From Halomonas sp. CH40 (GTDB lineage: Bacteria; Pseudomonadota; Gammaproteobacteria; Pseudomonadales; Halomonadaceae): a DNA stretch of 64,000 nt. The translations under genes were made by a program, and so were the position numbers. This document shows, one piece after another, positions 8,598 through 16,807 of the stretch. Each line of letters opens with the position of its first letter. Position 1 is the first letter of the stretch. Under the pieces are notes generated by a model, which was not told the origin of the DNA, ran no database searches, and worked only from the letters and a program-made list of their open reading frames with translations. The DNA lies in assembly GCA_041875495.1 (NCBI GenBank), contig CP112982.1, positions 1,860,001 through 1,924,000 on the forward strand, written 5' to 3'.

Positions 8598-9929
8598 CTG
8601 AGGGATCCCCACAAATATTTCAATAAAATCAGCAGGTAATGTTGAAGGAGCCTGCATGAGTCGGCATGTTGTTAATCGCCAAACAAACAATATGCCTAAG
8701 GAGACCCATGCAGGCCCCACGATTCTTACACAATTGGCTCACATCAGCACTCCCCTCAATACATGCCAAACGTCTTCAAGCACTTCTGGATACGGTGGGT
8801 GCCTTGCTGACGGATCGTCGATTGGGGTTAACAGCGCTCGGGCGTGCTTTGCCAGGGCCGGTAGCGCCTCGGCATACCATTAAGCGCGTCGACCGGCTAT
8901 TGGGCAACCACCATTTGCACGAGGAGCGCCCCTTGTTTTATTGGCTGGTGGCTAATGTGTTGATCGGTCATATGACACGTCCCCTGATTCTGGTCGATTG
9001 GTCGCCTATCGATCATTATGGGCAGCAATTTTTGCTGCGTGCTGCTATCCCCTTTGCCGGGCGCTCATTGCCGATCTTTGAAAAGGTTCATCACAAAAAT
9101 GGATGTGCGTATTGCGAAGCGTATCTATTAGAAGCCATTGCCCGCCTGTTGCCTGAAGGGGCAACGCCTGTGCTGGTGACCGATGCCGGTTTTCGTAACC
9201 CGTGGTTTCGCGCTGTAGAGAAGCGTGGCTGGTATTACGTCGGGCGTGTACGTAGCCCCACCCATTATCAGGCATCCGGTGCAGCGTGGCAGGCGGTCAG
9301 TTCATTGTTTCAGCAAGCCACCTCGGTACCCAGTGCCCTTGGAGAAGTTCAGATAGCGCGCAGCAACCCACTGACGACTCAGATGGTGCTCTATCACCAA
9401 TCGCCCAAGGGGCGTAAAGATCGTAACAAGCGTGGACAGGCCTCTCAGGACAGTGCGAGCAGAGCCATCGCCCGCCGTCAGGAAGAACCCTGGGTATTGG
9501 TCACTAATCTGCCGAAGCGCTCGACACAGGCGAAAAAAGTGGTCGCCATCTACCGGCAACGAATGCAGATCGAAGAAGGTTTTCGCGACGTCAAAAGCCC
9601 CCTTTTTGGGCTGGGCTTTGGTATGCATCAATCGCGTCAGGGCAGGCGTATCGAGATCCTGCTGCTGATCGCGATGTTGGCCAATATGGCGATGATGGTC
9701 GCTGGCCTGGGCGTGAAAACCAGAGGGCAGCAGAAACACTACCAGAGCAACAGTATCAATCATCGCAATGTTTTATCGGTATGGCGCCTTGGGCTGGAAT
9801 GGCTGCGTCGACAACCTTCCGGCGCTGTGCCCTGGCCTTGCTGGACATCGCTGAAGGCCAGCCTGAGAGAAGAAGCCCACGATCAGGCATTATGCGACGC
9901 ATAGCGCCAAATTCGTGGGGATTCTTCAG
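8598..9929 (+). mobile_element. IS10-like insertion sequence (IS4 family), 1332 bp, intact, with 9-bp target duplication
   Basis: Ends: left CTGAGGGATCCCCACAAAT at 8598; right, read inward on the minus strand from 9929, CTGAAGAATCCCCACGAAT. Both resemble IS10 termini (CTGAGAGATCCCC). The flanks 8589-8597 and 9930-9938 are both AACTTGAGT, a perfect 9-bp duplication as IS10 makes. Length is near that of IS10 (about 1.33 kb). It carries one transposase gene. Removing the element and one copy of the repeat gives a sequence with no evident interrupted reading frame. Confidence 0.93.
8708..9904 (+). CDS. IS4-family (IS10 group) transposase
   Basis: 398 aa from ATG 8708 (MQAPRFLHNWL); the frame extends 14 codons further up but without IS10-like sequence. 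It resembles IS10 transposase along its length: HTIKRVDRLLGNHHLHEER, LVDWSPID (first Asp), VTDAGFRNPWFRAVEKRGWYYVGRVR (second Asp), EEPWVLVTNLP and YRQRMQIEEGFRDVKSP with the catalytic Glu of the YREK-type signature. The frame is complete and all catalytic residues are visible, so the element may be active. The gene stops 25 bp before the right end. Confidence 0.93.
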   Translation: MQAPRFLHNWLTSALPSIHAKRLQALLDTVGALLTDRRLGLTALGRALPGPVAPRHTIKRVDRLLGNHHLHEERPLFYWLVANVLIGHMTRPLILVDWSPIDHYGQQFLLRAAIPFAGRSLPIFEKVHHKNGCAYCEAYLLEAIARLLPEGATPVLVTDAGFRNPWFRAVEKRGWYYVGRVRSPTHYQASGAAWQAVSSLFQQATSVPSALGEVQIARSNPLTTQMVLYHQSPKGRKDRNKRGQASQDSASRAIARRQEEPWVLVTNLPKRSTQAKKVVAIYRQRMQIEEGFRDVKSPLFGLGFGMHQSRQGRRIEILLLIAMLANMAMMVAGLGVKTRGQQKHYQSNSINHRNVLSVWRLGLEWLRRQPSGAVPWPCWTSLKASLREEAHDQALCDA

Positions 9930-10077
9930 AACTTGAGTGCTGGTGCAAGACTTGCCCGCCAGACACGCCAGGTGTGGCCGCCGGAAAATACCTCCATAGG
10001 CAGACAGTTTCACCCATCTGGATGAAACCACTACGCAACAGCAATCTCCATCAGATGATGGGCACTCAGAAAATACC

Positions 10078-10281
10078 GTGGTCGATATCCAGACTGCACT
10101 TTCCACTGTGCGCGATGCCCTGCCCAATGTGGTGATGTTAGGTATTATTGATGCAGATGGGCGTCGCCTGGCATCTGCTGGCCTCACTCACGAGCGCGAA
10201 AAAATGCTGGCCATCGCCAATCGAGACTTTGCTCAGGAACATGCTTGTACCTGGCAAAGGAAAGGGGCAAGAACCGCATAG
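10078..10281 (+). CDS. short hypothetical protein or gene remnant
   Basis: 67 codons from GTG, with the open frame extending ~29 codons further up to a TAG near 9994. The stretch DIQTALSTVRDALPNVVMLGIIDADGRRLASAGL reads like a real protein (a helix, then a hydrophobic strand and a polar turn, like small GAF/roadblock-type folds), but I do not recognise it. It lies between the IS10-like element and the 266-bp repeat element, and ends 8 bp before that repeat, so it may be a decayed or truncated gene. Confidence 0.3.
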   Translation: MVDIQTALSTVRDALPNVVMLGIIDADGRRLASAGLTHEREKMLAIANRDFAQEHACTWQRKGARTA

Positions 10282-10289
10282 TGTTCGCC

Positions 10290-10555
10290 AGGGTCTGTTG
10301 ACGTTTCATCGCGAACCGCGTTGCTGCGCCAAAGGGCGTCAGGCAAGGCGCGACACGACGGCAATGGTGGTGCCCTTACCGAGTGGCGCAACGCCGCATG
10401 GCGTTCTTTGGCGCGCAACCCGAAGGCACAGGGCCTTTTTGGCACAGCCCTGCGTTGTTCGTCGCTGATTGAGAACCACCCAACCACGCTCCTCACGCCT
10501 TGCTCTGCACCAAAAGGGCCACTGTCGCGGCCGTGAGGAAACGTCAATAGACCCT
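10290..10555. repeat. 266-bp non-coding element with terminal inverted repeats (MITE-like)
   Basis: The left end AGGGTCTGTTGACGTTTC (10290-10307) and the right end read inward from 10555, AGGGTCTATTGACGTTTC, match at 17 of 18 positions. Partial pairing continues inward (GCGAACCGCG / CACGGCCGCG). The interior is GC-rich with further short inverted segments and no coding signal. The last two bases form part of the stop codon of the antiporter gene on the minus strand. I see no clear target duplication. It looks like a mobile repeat or a structured intergenic repeat family; only one copy is seen in this window. Confidence 0.6.
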
Positions 10556-12260
10556 AATACAGACGCAACCCTACCCGGGTGATCGTTCCCCCTTCCATAT
10601 CACTCACAACCCAGTGGATACCGTGCCAGTCAACATCATCACCTATTACCGGGTGTCCGCCGACCCGCAGCGCCACGAACTCAGCCAGGGTCATGTGCTG
10701 TTCGCCCGGGCTGAGTGTCAGGCCATAGGCCTCGGCAATATCCTGCATCTGAGCGCTACCATCCAGTGTGAAGGTGCCAAAGAAGGCGCGCTCCTGCTTG
10801 AGCTTGGCATCACCGTTGAACAAACGGTTGAGTGCTGGCAAATCACCGGTGCGACCAATCACGCAGATGACATCCCCGAGTTTAAGGCGTGTGCTCCCTT
10901 TGGGGTGAAGCATGGCATGCTGACGAAATAGGGCAGAAATCAAGGCGCCGGAAGGAAAACGTAACAACCGGATTGGCACGTCTTCAAGATCCTGATTTTC
11001 AACAGTATAGACAAACATCTCGAAATCATTTTCAGGCAATATACCCAGGGGGCCACGGTGATTGGGTGTGGTACCCACCGGCACTTCTACTCGCATCCAG
11101 CGCGCCATCAAGGTCAATGAGCCGCCTTGAATCAGCAGTGATAACAAGACAACGGCAAAGGCAATATTAAAGTAGAGCGAGGCGCTCTCGACGCCACCAA
11201 TCACCGGAAAGATGGCCAGTACAATTGGCACAGCACCGCGCAAGCCTACCCAGGCAATAAACAGGGTTTCCCGCCAACGGAACTTGAAAAACGGCTTGAT
11301 GGTGATCAACACTGCCAATGGCCGAGCGAGGAAAATCAGTGCCAGCGCCACAATTGAGGCGGGCAGCGCCACATCCCAGAGTTCGCTGGGGGTGACCAAC
11401 AAGCCCAGCACCAGGAAAAGCCCAATCTGGCTGAGCCAAGCCAGGCCATCGTGAACGGGCAGGATAAAATTCAAATGGCGGCCGGGTTGGTTGCCGATCA
11501 TCAGGCCTGTCAGGTAAATAGCCAGGAAGCCACTCCCACCCAGCACACTGGTTATCCCGAATACGCTGAACCCCAGCGCCAGCGCCAACATGGAATACAG
11601 GCCAGGAGCCAGGTCCAGCCACCTGAGCAGCTTGGCGCTTAGCCAACCACCGCCAATACCCACCGCCAGCCCAATGCCAAACTGGGATACCAGAAACCCT
11701 AAGGTCTCCAACCAGCCACCCAAATCACCGGTCAGCAACTCCACCAGCATCAGGGTCAGAAAGATCGCCATGGGGTCGTTGGTACCTGATTCGATCTCCA
11801 GGGTTGCGCCCACACGCTCATTCAGATTGACGCCACGACCACTCAACATCGAGAAAACAGCGGCGGCGTCAGTTGAGCCAACAATGGCCCCCACCAGAAG
11901 CCCTTGCACCAGGGTAAGATCAAAGATCCACATGGCAATGATGCCAACGAAACCACTGGTGAGAAACACGCCAAAAGTGGCCAACGAAAGCGCCGGCTTG
12001 AAACCAACGCGGAAGGTTTTAAGACGCGTTCTGAGCCCGCCATCCAGCAGAATCATGGCCAGCGCCAGATGGCCAATGACAAAGGCCATTCCGTAATCGT
12101 TGAAGACGATGCCCAGAATCCCTTCTTCGCCTGCCAGCATCCCCAAACCAAGGAAAATAAGCAGCAGCGGAACGCCAAACAGCGATGAAAGCCGACTGGC
12201 CAGAATGCTCAACGTCATCAAAGAGCCGCCGAGCAGGAAAAAAGTATAGATTGCGTCCAT
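10554..12260 (-). CDS. cvrA: K+/H+ antiporter of the CvrA/NhaP2 type (CPA1 family with TrkA-C domain)
   Basis: 568 aa from ATG 12260, preceded by GGAG at good spacing; the frame runs 17 codons further up without support. The first ~390 residues are a 12-13 helix CPA1 exchanger: LLLIFLGLGMLAGEEG, LALAMILLDGGLRT, GAIVGSTDAAAVFSML, ATLEIESGTNDPMAIFLT (conserved Asp) and WVGLRGAVPIVLA. The rest holds a TrkA-C (RCK_C) domain (LIALFR-like, RLKLGDVICVIGR) and a C-terminal CorC/HlyC-like part. Such proteins expel K+ in exchange for H+ at the inner membrane and help with osmotic/pH balance. The stop codon lies at the edge of the 266-bp repeat element, so ~9 residues of the E. coli-type C-terminus appear to be missing. 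Confidence 0.9.
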   Translation of the reverse strand: MDAIYTFFLLGGSLMTLSILASRLSSLFGVPLLLIFLGLGMLAGEEGILGIVFNDYGMAFVIGHLALAMILLDGGLRTRLKTFRVGFKPALSLATFGVFLTSGFVGIIAMWIFDLTLVQGLLVGAIVGSTDAAAVFSMLSGRGVNLNERVGATLEIESGTNDPMAIFLTLMLVELLTGDLGGWLETLGFLVSQFGIGLAVGIGGGWLSAKLLRWLDLAPGLYSMLALALGFSVFGITSVLGGSGFLAIYLTGLMIGNQPGRHLNFILPVHDGLAWLSQIGLFLVLGLLVTPSELWDVALPASIVALALIFLARPLAVLITIKPFFKFRWRETLFIAWVGLRGAVPIVLAIFPVIGGVESASLYFNIAFAVVLLSLLIQGGSLTLMARWMRVEVPVGTTPNHRGPLGILPENDFEMFVYTVENQDLEDVPIRLLRFPSGALISALFRQHAMLHPKGSTRLKLGDVICVIGRTGDLPALNRLFNGDAKLKQERAFFGTFTLDGSAQMQDIAEAYGLTLSPGEQHMTLAEFVALRVGGHPVIGDDVDWHGIHWVVSDMEGGTITRVGLRLY

Positions 12261-12405
12261 GGTTCTCCATTCCTGTCTTAGCCACGTCATTATTGCATGC
12301 AATAGCGCCATTGGCTGCGGCTTTTATATGTCGCGTTGATGCCTGCGCTAGCCATTGGCTGGTAACTAAAGATAAACTCGTCACATTAGCCTTTGGAGTT
12401 ACACC

Positions 12406-13635
12406 ATGTTGCGATGCTTTTTACGCACCGTAATAGCGATGCGCTCAAACAATTTTGCTTTCGCATCCGCTAATCATTTGCCCCCTGGAAAAAATAATGG
12501 CTCCGCGCCACACAGCCACTCATGGTTCGCTTATAACTGGATAAGCGCTGTTCTTTGCGGCCTGGCGCTTTGTTACTCTGCTTTGGTGTTTGCCGACGAT
12601 GAGAGTGAGAACGCCACGGAAAGTTCCACTTTACACTTGGAATCAGAGGTTTATGTACCCGATGACCTATGGCCAACCCAGTCGCTGATGGAGGCGCCGA
12701 GTATGGCGGTTACCCCACCTGAACCGCTTACCCCTCCGCCGCTTGAACCTGTCAATATCATGCTGGACTGGTTTTTAAGCCCGCAACATGCGGTTATTCT
12801 GCTTGCCCATGAAAAAGGCTTTTTTCAGCAACAAAGGCTGGAAGTAAGCTGGCAGATTCCCGGTGACCCTTCACTTCCAACCAAACTGCTGGCTGCCGGG
12901 GAAATTGACCTTGCCCTGGGCCGCCAGACTCAGCTGCACCTGGCAGCTCATGATGGTGCACCGCTAACCCGTATTGCGAGTCTGGTGAAAACACCCCTTA
13001 ACGCCATCGTAACAATTACTAATGGTGAGGATGCCGACCTTGAGGCCTTAGGCTCAAAACCGCTCGGTTTTGCCACTCAGGAAGGCCAGCAATTAGTGTT
13101 GCCGTTACTGATTTCTGAAACGGTGCGCCAATCGGAACAATACGCCAAGCCCCGCGCCGTTCATTTTGAGACCGCCGAGTCACTGACCGAAGGCGAGCTT
13201 GAAGCCGTCGCGGATGCGTTTTTCCATACCCTCCCCTCGCGCCTGGCCACTCAAGGGCAATCGGCAACGGTGATCCGTTATGATGCGTTGTCTATTCCCC
13301 GTTACGATGGCTTGATTGTAATGGCCAACCGCAACACCGTTGGTCGACGTATGGAAACCTGGGTGCGTTTTGTGGTGGCTCTGGAAGAAGCCGCTAACTG
13401 GATTATCGAGCATCCGGACGAGGCCCTCGATACAGTCACCGCTGCTTATCCCCGTTTGGAAAACAGCCTGACCGACGAACACTGGCAAGACCTGCTACGA
13501 CGTTTATCGTTAAGCCCGGCAGCGCTGGATATACGCCGTTACCGTGCAATGGAGACTTTCCTGCAACAACGCGGTATCACCAGTGAAATATTACCTGTAG
13601 AGCAGCTGGCAATAGACCCCCACCTTGGCCAGTAA
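12406..13635 (+). CDS. ABC transporter substrate-binding protein, NMT1/THI5-like
   Basis: 409 aa from the first ATG. The N-terminus is long; the only signal-like segment is WISAVLCGLALCYSALVFADD at about residues 45-65, so a start at the second ATG (12439) is also possible. A proline-rich linker (TPPEPLTPPPLEP) precedes the NMT1 domain: VNIMLDWFLSPQHAVILLAHEKGFF, PTKLLAAGEIDLALGRQTQLHLAA, LVKTPLNAIV and VMANRNTVGRRMETWVRFV. This family binds thiamine precursors or related heterocycles (ThiY type), or sulfonates/nitrate. No permease lies beside it, so the substrate is unknown. It is divergent from the antiporter gene. Confidence 0.75.
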   Translation: MLRCFLRTVIAMRSNNFAFASANHLPPGKNNGSAPHSHSWFAYNWISAVLCGLALCYSALVFADDESENATESSTLHLESEVYVPDDLWPTQSLMEAPSMAVTPPEPLTPPPLEPVNIMLDWFLSPQHAVILLAHEKGFFQQQRLEVSWQIPGDPSLPTKLLAAGEIDLALGRQTQLHLAAHDGAPLTRIASLVKTPLNAIVTITNGEDADLEALGSKPLGFATQEGQQLVLPLLISETVRQSEQYAKPRAVHFETAESLTEGELEAVADAFFHTLPSRLATQGQSATVIRYDALSIPRYDGLIVMANRNTVGRRMETWVRFVVALEEAANWIIEHPDEALDTVTAAYPRLENSLTDEHWQDLLRRLSLSPAALDIRRYRAMETFLQQRGITSEILPVEQLAIDPHLGQ

Positions 13636-13663
13636 CGCCATTGTTGATGATGAGTGCTGATTG

Positions 13664-15052
13664 ATGATGGTGTTGATTGATATCGAAACAACAGGCACCC
13701 GCGCCAGCCGTGATCGAATAATCGAAATCGCCGCGCTTAAGGTGCTGGACGGCCATGTGGTTGATCAATGGGCAAGCCTGATCAACCCTGAATGTCGCCT
13801 GCCTCCCACAATCACCCAGCTGACCGGCATTGATGACGCTAGCCTTGAGCAGGCAGCGTGTTTTTCAGATATCGCCAATAGCCTGTTTGCCTGGCTTGAG
13901 GGTAACGAACTGATTGCTCATAACGCACGCTTTGATTACAGCTTTCTGCGTAACGAGTTCAAACGCGCTGGGCTGAATTACCGCGCCAAAATGTTGTGCA
14001 CCCTGCGCCTGTCACGCCAACTCGACCCTAGCCAGGGCCAGCACAACTTGGCAGCCCTACTCAACCGCTACCAGATTTCCACCCCAGCGCAACATCGTGC
14101 AACCCATGATGTGCAATCCCTGTGGGCGCTCTGGCAGTGTTGGGAATCCAGCCTGCCACCTGAACAATGGCAAGAATTATTGGACGCCCAGCGACGTCAA
14201 CGGAGTCTGCCGGCTCAGCTTGACCCCAAACGGGTTGAGCAGATCCCGAACTGCCCCGGGGTCTACCTTTTTTACGGTCATAACCAGTTGCCACTTTACG
14301 TTGGCAAGAGCGTAAACCTGCGCGACCGAGTGATGAGCCATTTTCAGGGCGATCATCAGGATGACCGGGAAATGCGTCTGGCGCAGCAGGTGCAACACAT
14401 TGAGTGGGAAGAAACTGCCGGAGATCTTGGCGCTCAGCTGCGTGAAGCTCAGTTGATCAAAACCTTGATGCCCATCATGAACCGTCGGCTACGTAAGCAA
14501 CGACGGCTCTACGCCTGGTACTGGCCAAAAAGTGAACAACAGCCGCGGTTGATCAATGGCGAAGCTATCAGCAATGCGCATACCGAAAGCATTTTTGGGC
14601 TGTTTCGCAGCACCCGGGACGCCAAGAACACCCTAGGCAAGATAGCAGAAGAGCATCAACTGTGCAGACAGGTATTGGGCCTGGAAAAAGGGCGTGGCCG
14701 CTGTTTCGCCCACCAACTGGGGAAATGCCGTGGTGCCTGCTGCCAGCAGGAAACGCTCAAGGTCCATGAACAGCGAGCTAAACAGGCCCTGACTCAGCAG
14801 CAACTTAACCATTGGCCCTGGTCCGGGCCAATCGCCATTTATGAAGCCCATCAGAAAAGCCGTTGGCCTGCCTACCATCTTGTATCCCAATGGCGTTATC
14901 TGGGTACGGTCAAGAAACTGGAAGAAGCTGACAGTCTTGATACAAAAAACATCCCGTTTGATATGGACACCTATCAGCTACTCAACCGCTTTATGCGCGA
15001 CCCCCAACGTCATCGGCTTGAGATTATTGAACTCCCCTTTTCGGCCCATTAA
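13664..15052 (+). CDS. fusion protein: DnaQ-type 3'-5' exonuclease plus UvrC/Cho-like GIY-YIG nuclease
   Basis: About 462 aa; the start could be TTG 13661, ATG 13664 or ATG 13667. Residues ~1-165 are a DEDDh exonuclease: LIDIETTG, LTGIDDASL, LIAHNARFDYSFLRNEF, and HRATHDVQSLWAL with the last His/Asp. From ~190 comes a GIY-YIG domain: GVYLFYGHNQLPLYVGKSVNLRDRV, then AQLREAQLIKTLMPIMNRRLRK, as in UvrC and Cho. A cysteine patch (GRCFAHQLGKCRGACCQQE) follows. This architecture is known in proteobacteria and is probably a DNA-repair or nucleic-acid-processing enzyme combining incision and trimming. Its precise role is not established, to my knowledge. No helix-hairpin-helix region is seen at the end, unlike UvrC. 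Confidence 0.85.
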   Translation: MMVLIDIETTGTRASRDRIIEIAALKVLDGHVVDQWASLINPECRLPPTITQLTGIDDASLEQAACFSDIANSLFAWLEGNELIAHNARFDYSFLRNEFKRAGLNYRAKMLCTLRLSRQLDPSQGQHNLAALLNRYQISTPAQHRATHDVQSLWALWQCWESSLPPEQWQELLDAQRRQRSLPAQLDPKRVEQIPNCPGVYLFYGHNQLPLYVGKSVNLRDRVMSHFQGDHQDDREMRLAQQVQHIEWEETAGDLGAQLREAQLIKTLMPIMNRRLRKQRRLYAWYWPKSEQQPRLINGEAISNAHTESIFGLFRSTRDAKNTLGKIAEEHQLCRQVLGLEKGRGRCFAHQLGKCRGACCQQETLKVHEQRAKQALTQQQLNHWPWSGPIAIYEAHQKSRWPAYHLVSQWRYLGTVKKLEEADSLDTKNIPFDMDTYQLLNRFMRDPQRHRLEIIELPFSAH

Positions 15053-15055
15053 CCG

Positions 15056-15889
15056 CTAGCAGCTTGCCGATTGAGCGGCGACAAAGGATTCAACGGCTTG
15101 CTGGAAAGCCTGAGGTTGGTCTGCATGCAGCCAATGCCCGGCTTCTTTCAGAGTCACTACCCGCGCATTGGGTAACACCTGCTTGAGCGCAGGCAGCATT
15201 GCATCGCTAACATAGTCTGAATTCGCCCCACGCAATACCAGGCAAGGTCCATCGTACGGTTGATCACCCGCTGGGACGGTCACAATATCAGGGTAACCCT
15301 TGATAATCTGTTCAAGCCCCACACGCAGGCCCATCACGGGCTGACCATTATCGCTAGTGCGCTCAAGGTTAGTGGCTAGAAACAGGCGTATCGGCCGCGC
15401 ATCAACGTGCTTGGCCAGCAAGGCATCTGCATCACGCCGGTTAGCCGGGCGATTGACAGCCACTTCATTGAGGGCTGCAAAGACATCATCGTGGCCGTGG
15501 GAATAAGCCACCGGTGCGATATCCGCCACTATCAGAGAGGCCACCCGCTGGGGCGCCAAACGCGCCATTGTCATGGCCACCTTGCCACCCATGGAATGCC
15601 CCAGCACATGGGCCTGAGCAATGCCGAGCTTATCCATTAACGCCATTACATCATCACTCATGGCCCGGTACGTCATTCCTTCCACATGGGGCGAACGGCC
15701 ATGGTTACGCAAATCAACGGCAATAACCCGGCGGTTTTCCTGCCATGCTTTTACATGACTGCGCCAGTTATCAGCGCTACCCAATAATCCATGAACGACA
15801 ATTAGCGGGAGTGAGTCGTTCTTACTTTTAATTTCTGTGTCAATATAATGCAAGTTAACGGTATAAATTTCAGAATCAGCATCACTCAT
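15056..15889 (-). CDS. alpha/beta-hydrolase, YbfF-like esterase
   Basis: 277 aa from ATG 15889, chosen because AGGAG lies 5 nt before it; a GTG two codons up would overlap that site. The fold is clear: LIVVHGLLGSADNWRSH (oxyanion-hole HG), VIAVDLRNHGRSPH, VLGHSMGGKVAMTMA with the nucleophile Ser, and EAGHWLHADQPQAF with the catalytic His. The acid is probably in GANSDYVSD. Similar to E. coli YbfF, which hydrolyses short acyl esters including acyl-CoA type substrates; the physiological substrate is unknown. Convergent with the exonuclease gene, 3 bp apart. Confidence 0.88.
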   Translation of the reverse strand: MSDADSEIYTVNLHYIDTEIKSKNDSLPLIVVHGLLGSADNWRSHVKAWQENRRVIAVDLRNHGRSPHVEGMTYRAMSDDVMALMDKLGIAQAHVLGHSMGGKVAMTMARLAPQRVASLIVADIAPVAYSHGHDDVFAALNEVAVNRPANRRDADALLAKHVDARPIRLFLATNLERTSDNGQPVMGLRVGLEQIIKGYPDIVTVPAGDQPYDGPCLVLRGANSDYVSDAMLPALKQVLPNARVVTLKEAGHWLHADQPQAFQQAVESFVAAQSASC

Positions 15890-15962
15890 ACACACTCCTG
15901 TAAGATCACTGGAAAGTCACCGATGCGTACCACCGGGGCTCTCAAGGGGCTTAAATGCCGAG

Positions 15963-16634
15963 TTACACAACGGGCCGTGGTTCAGCGTCCTGTTGCCCTG
16001 TCCATACCATCAGGCGCCGCGTCAGCCACGCCAGCAGAACACCATATAACGGCAGGAAAAAGATCAGGCTCACCATCAGTTTAATCACGTAATCCACGCT
16101 GGCAATTTCGATCCAGTTGGCCGCCATGAAAGGATCCGGGCTGTGATAGAAAGCAGCGCTGAAAAATACCGCTGTATCCGCCAGATTACCTAAAACGGTA
16201 GAACAGACAGGTGCCACCCACCAGGCCATCTGACGCAGGCGATCAAACACCTGAACATCAAGCAGTTGGCCAACAATATAGGCAAGAAAACTGGCCAGGG
16301 CGATACGTGCCACAAACACGTTCCACTCACCCAGGGCGCCCAGACCGGCAAACTCACCGCGGGGGAAAATCACCGACACCAGATAAGAAATACACAGGGC
16401 AGGCAGCATAACCCGCATGACAATAGCCCGCGCGGGTTCTTTACCGAACAGCCTGACGGTCAGATCAGTGGCCAGAAAAATGAACGGAAAGCTGAAGGCT
16501 CCCCAGGTAGTGTGCCAGCCAAACAGCACAAAAGGCAGCTGAACCAGATAGTTACTGGCCGCAATAATCAAGATATGGAAGGCAACCATGATCAACAGAC
16601 AGCGCTGGTATTGCGCGTTCGTCAGGGCAAACAT
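15963..16634 (-). CDS. yhhQ: queuosine precursor (preQ0/preQ1) transporter, YhhQ family
   Basis: 223 aa, with about six membrane helices. Highly similar to E. coli YhhQ as remembered: AASNYLVQLPFVLFGWHTTWGAFSFPFIFLATDLTVRLFG, VARIALASFLAYIVGQLLDVQVFDRLRQ, STVLGNLADTAVFFSAAF and IASVDYVIKLMVSLIFFLPLYGVLLAWL. It carries queuine/archaeosine precursors across the inner membrane for tRNA queuosine synthesis. A 110-bp leader upstream contains a GC-rich hairpin (around 16660-16682) but does not fit the preQ1-I aptamer convincingly. Confidence 0.92.
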   Translation of the reverse strand: MFALTNAQYQRCLLIMVAFHILIIAASNYLVQLPFVLFGWHTTWGAFSFPFIFLATDLTVRLFGKEPARAIVMRVMLPALCISYLVSVIFPRGEFAGLGALGEWNVFVARIALASFLAYIVGQLLDVQVFDRLRQMAWWVAPVCSTVLGNLADTAVFFSAAFYHSPDPFMAANWIEIASVDYVIKLMVSLIFFLPLYGVLLAWLTRRLMVWTGQQDAEPRPVV

Positions 16635-16746
16635 CGGCAGGAATCCTTTTTGGTAAATGAATCGAGGGGTTAGGGAACCCTCTACCCCACAGCGGGGCTG
16701 GCGGTGGGCATTATACGCATCTGCGCACCTGATGCCATCTCAAAAC

Positions 16747-16774
16747 AAAACCGCCGAACAGGTTCGGCGGTTTT
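16747..16774 (-). terminator. bidirectional Rho-independent terminator
   Basis: AAAACCGCCGAAC, a short turn, then GTTCGGCGGTTTT: a perfect GC-rich stem with A and T runs on the two sides. It lies 34 bp after the stop of the CoA-ligase gene on the minus strand. Confidence 0.88.
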
Positions 16775-16807
16775 GGTTAGGCATAGCGGCAAGATAAGCC
16801 TGTCGGG

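Noticed and set aside
8421..8639. 72-codon frame before the IS10-like transposase
   Set aside because: It crosses the IS left end (8598) and has no ribosome-binding site or protein-like composition; probably chance.
16635..16720. preQ1-I riboswitch before yhhQ
   Set aside because: A GC-rich hairpin (GAGGGTT...AACCCCTC) is followed by an A-rich stretch, which invites the idea, but the conserved loop and the tail of the aptamer do not fit, so I do not call it.
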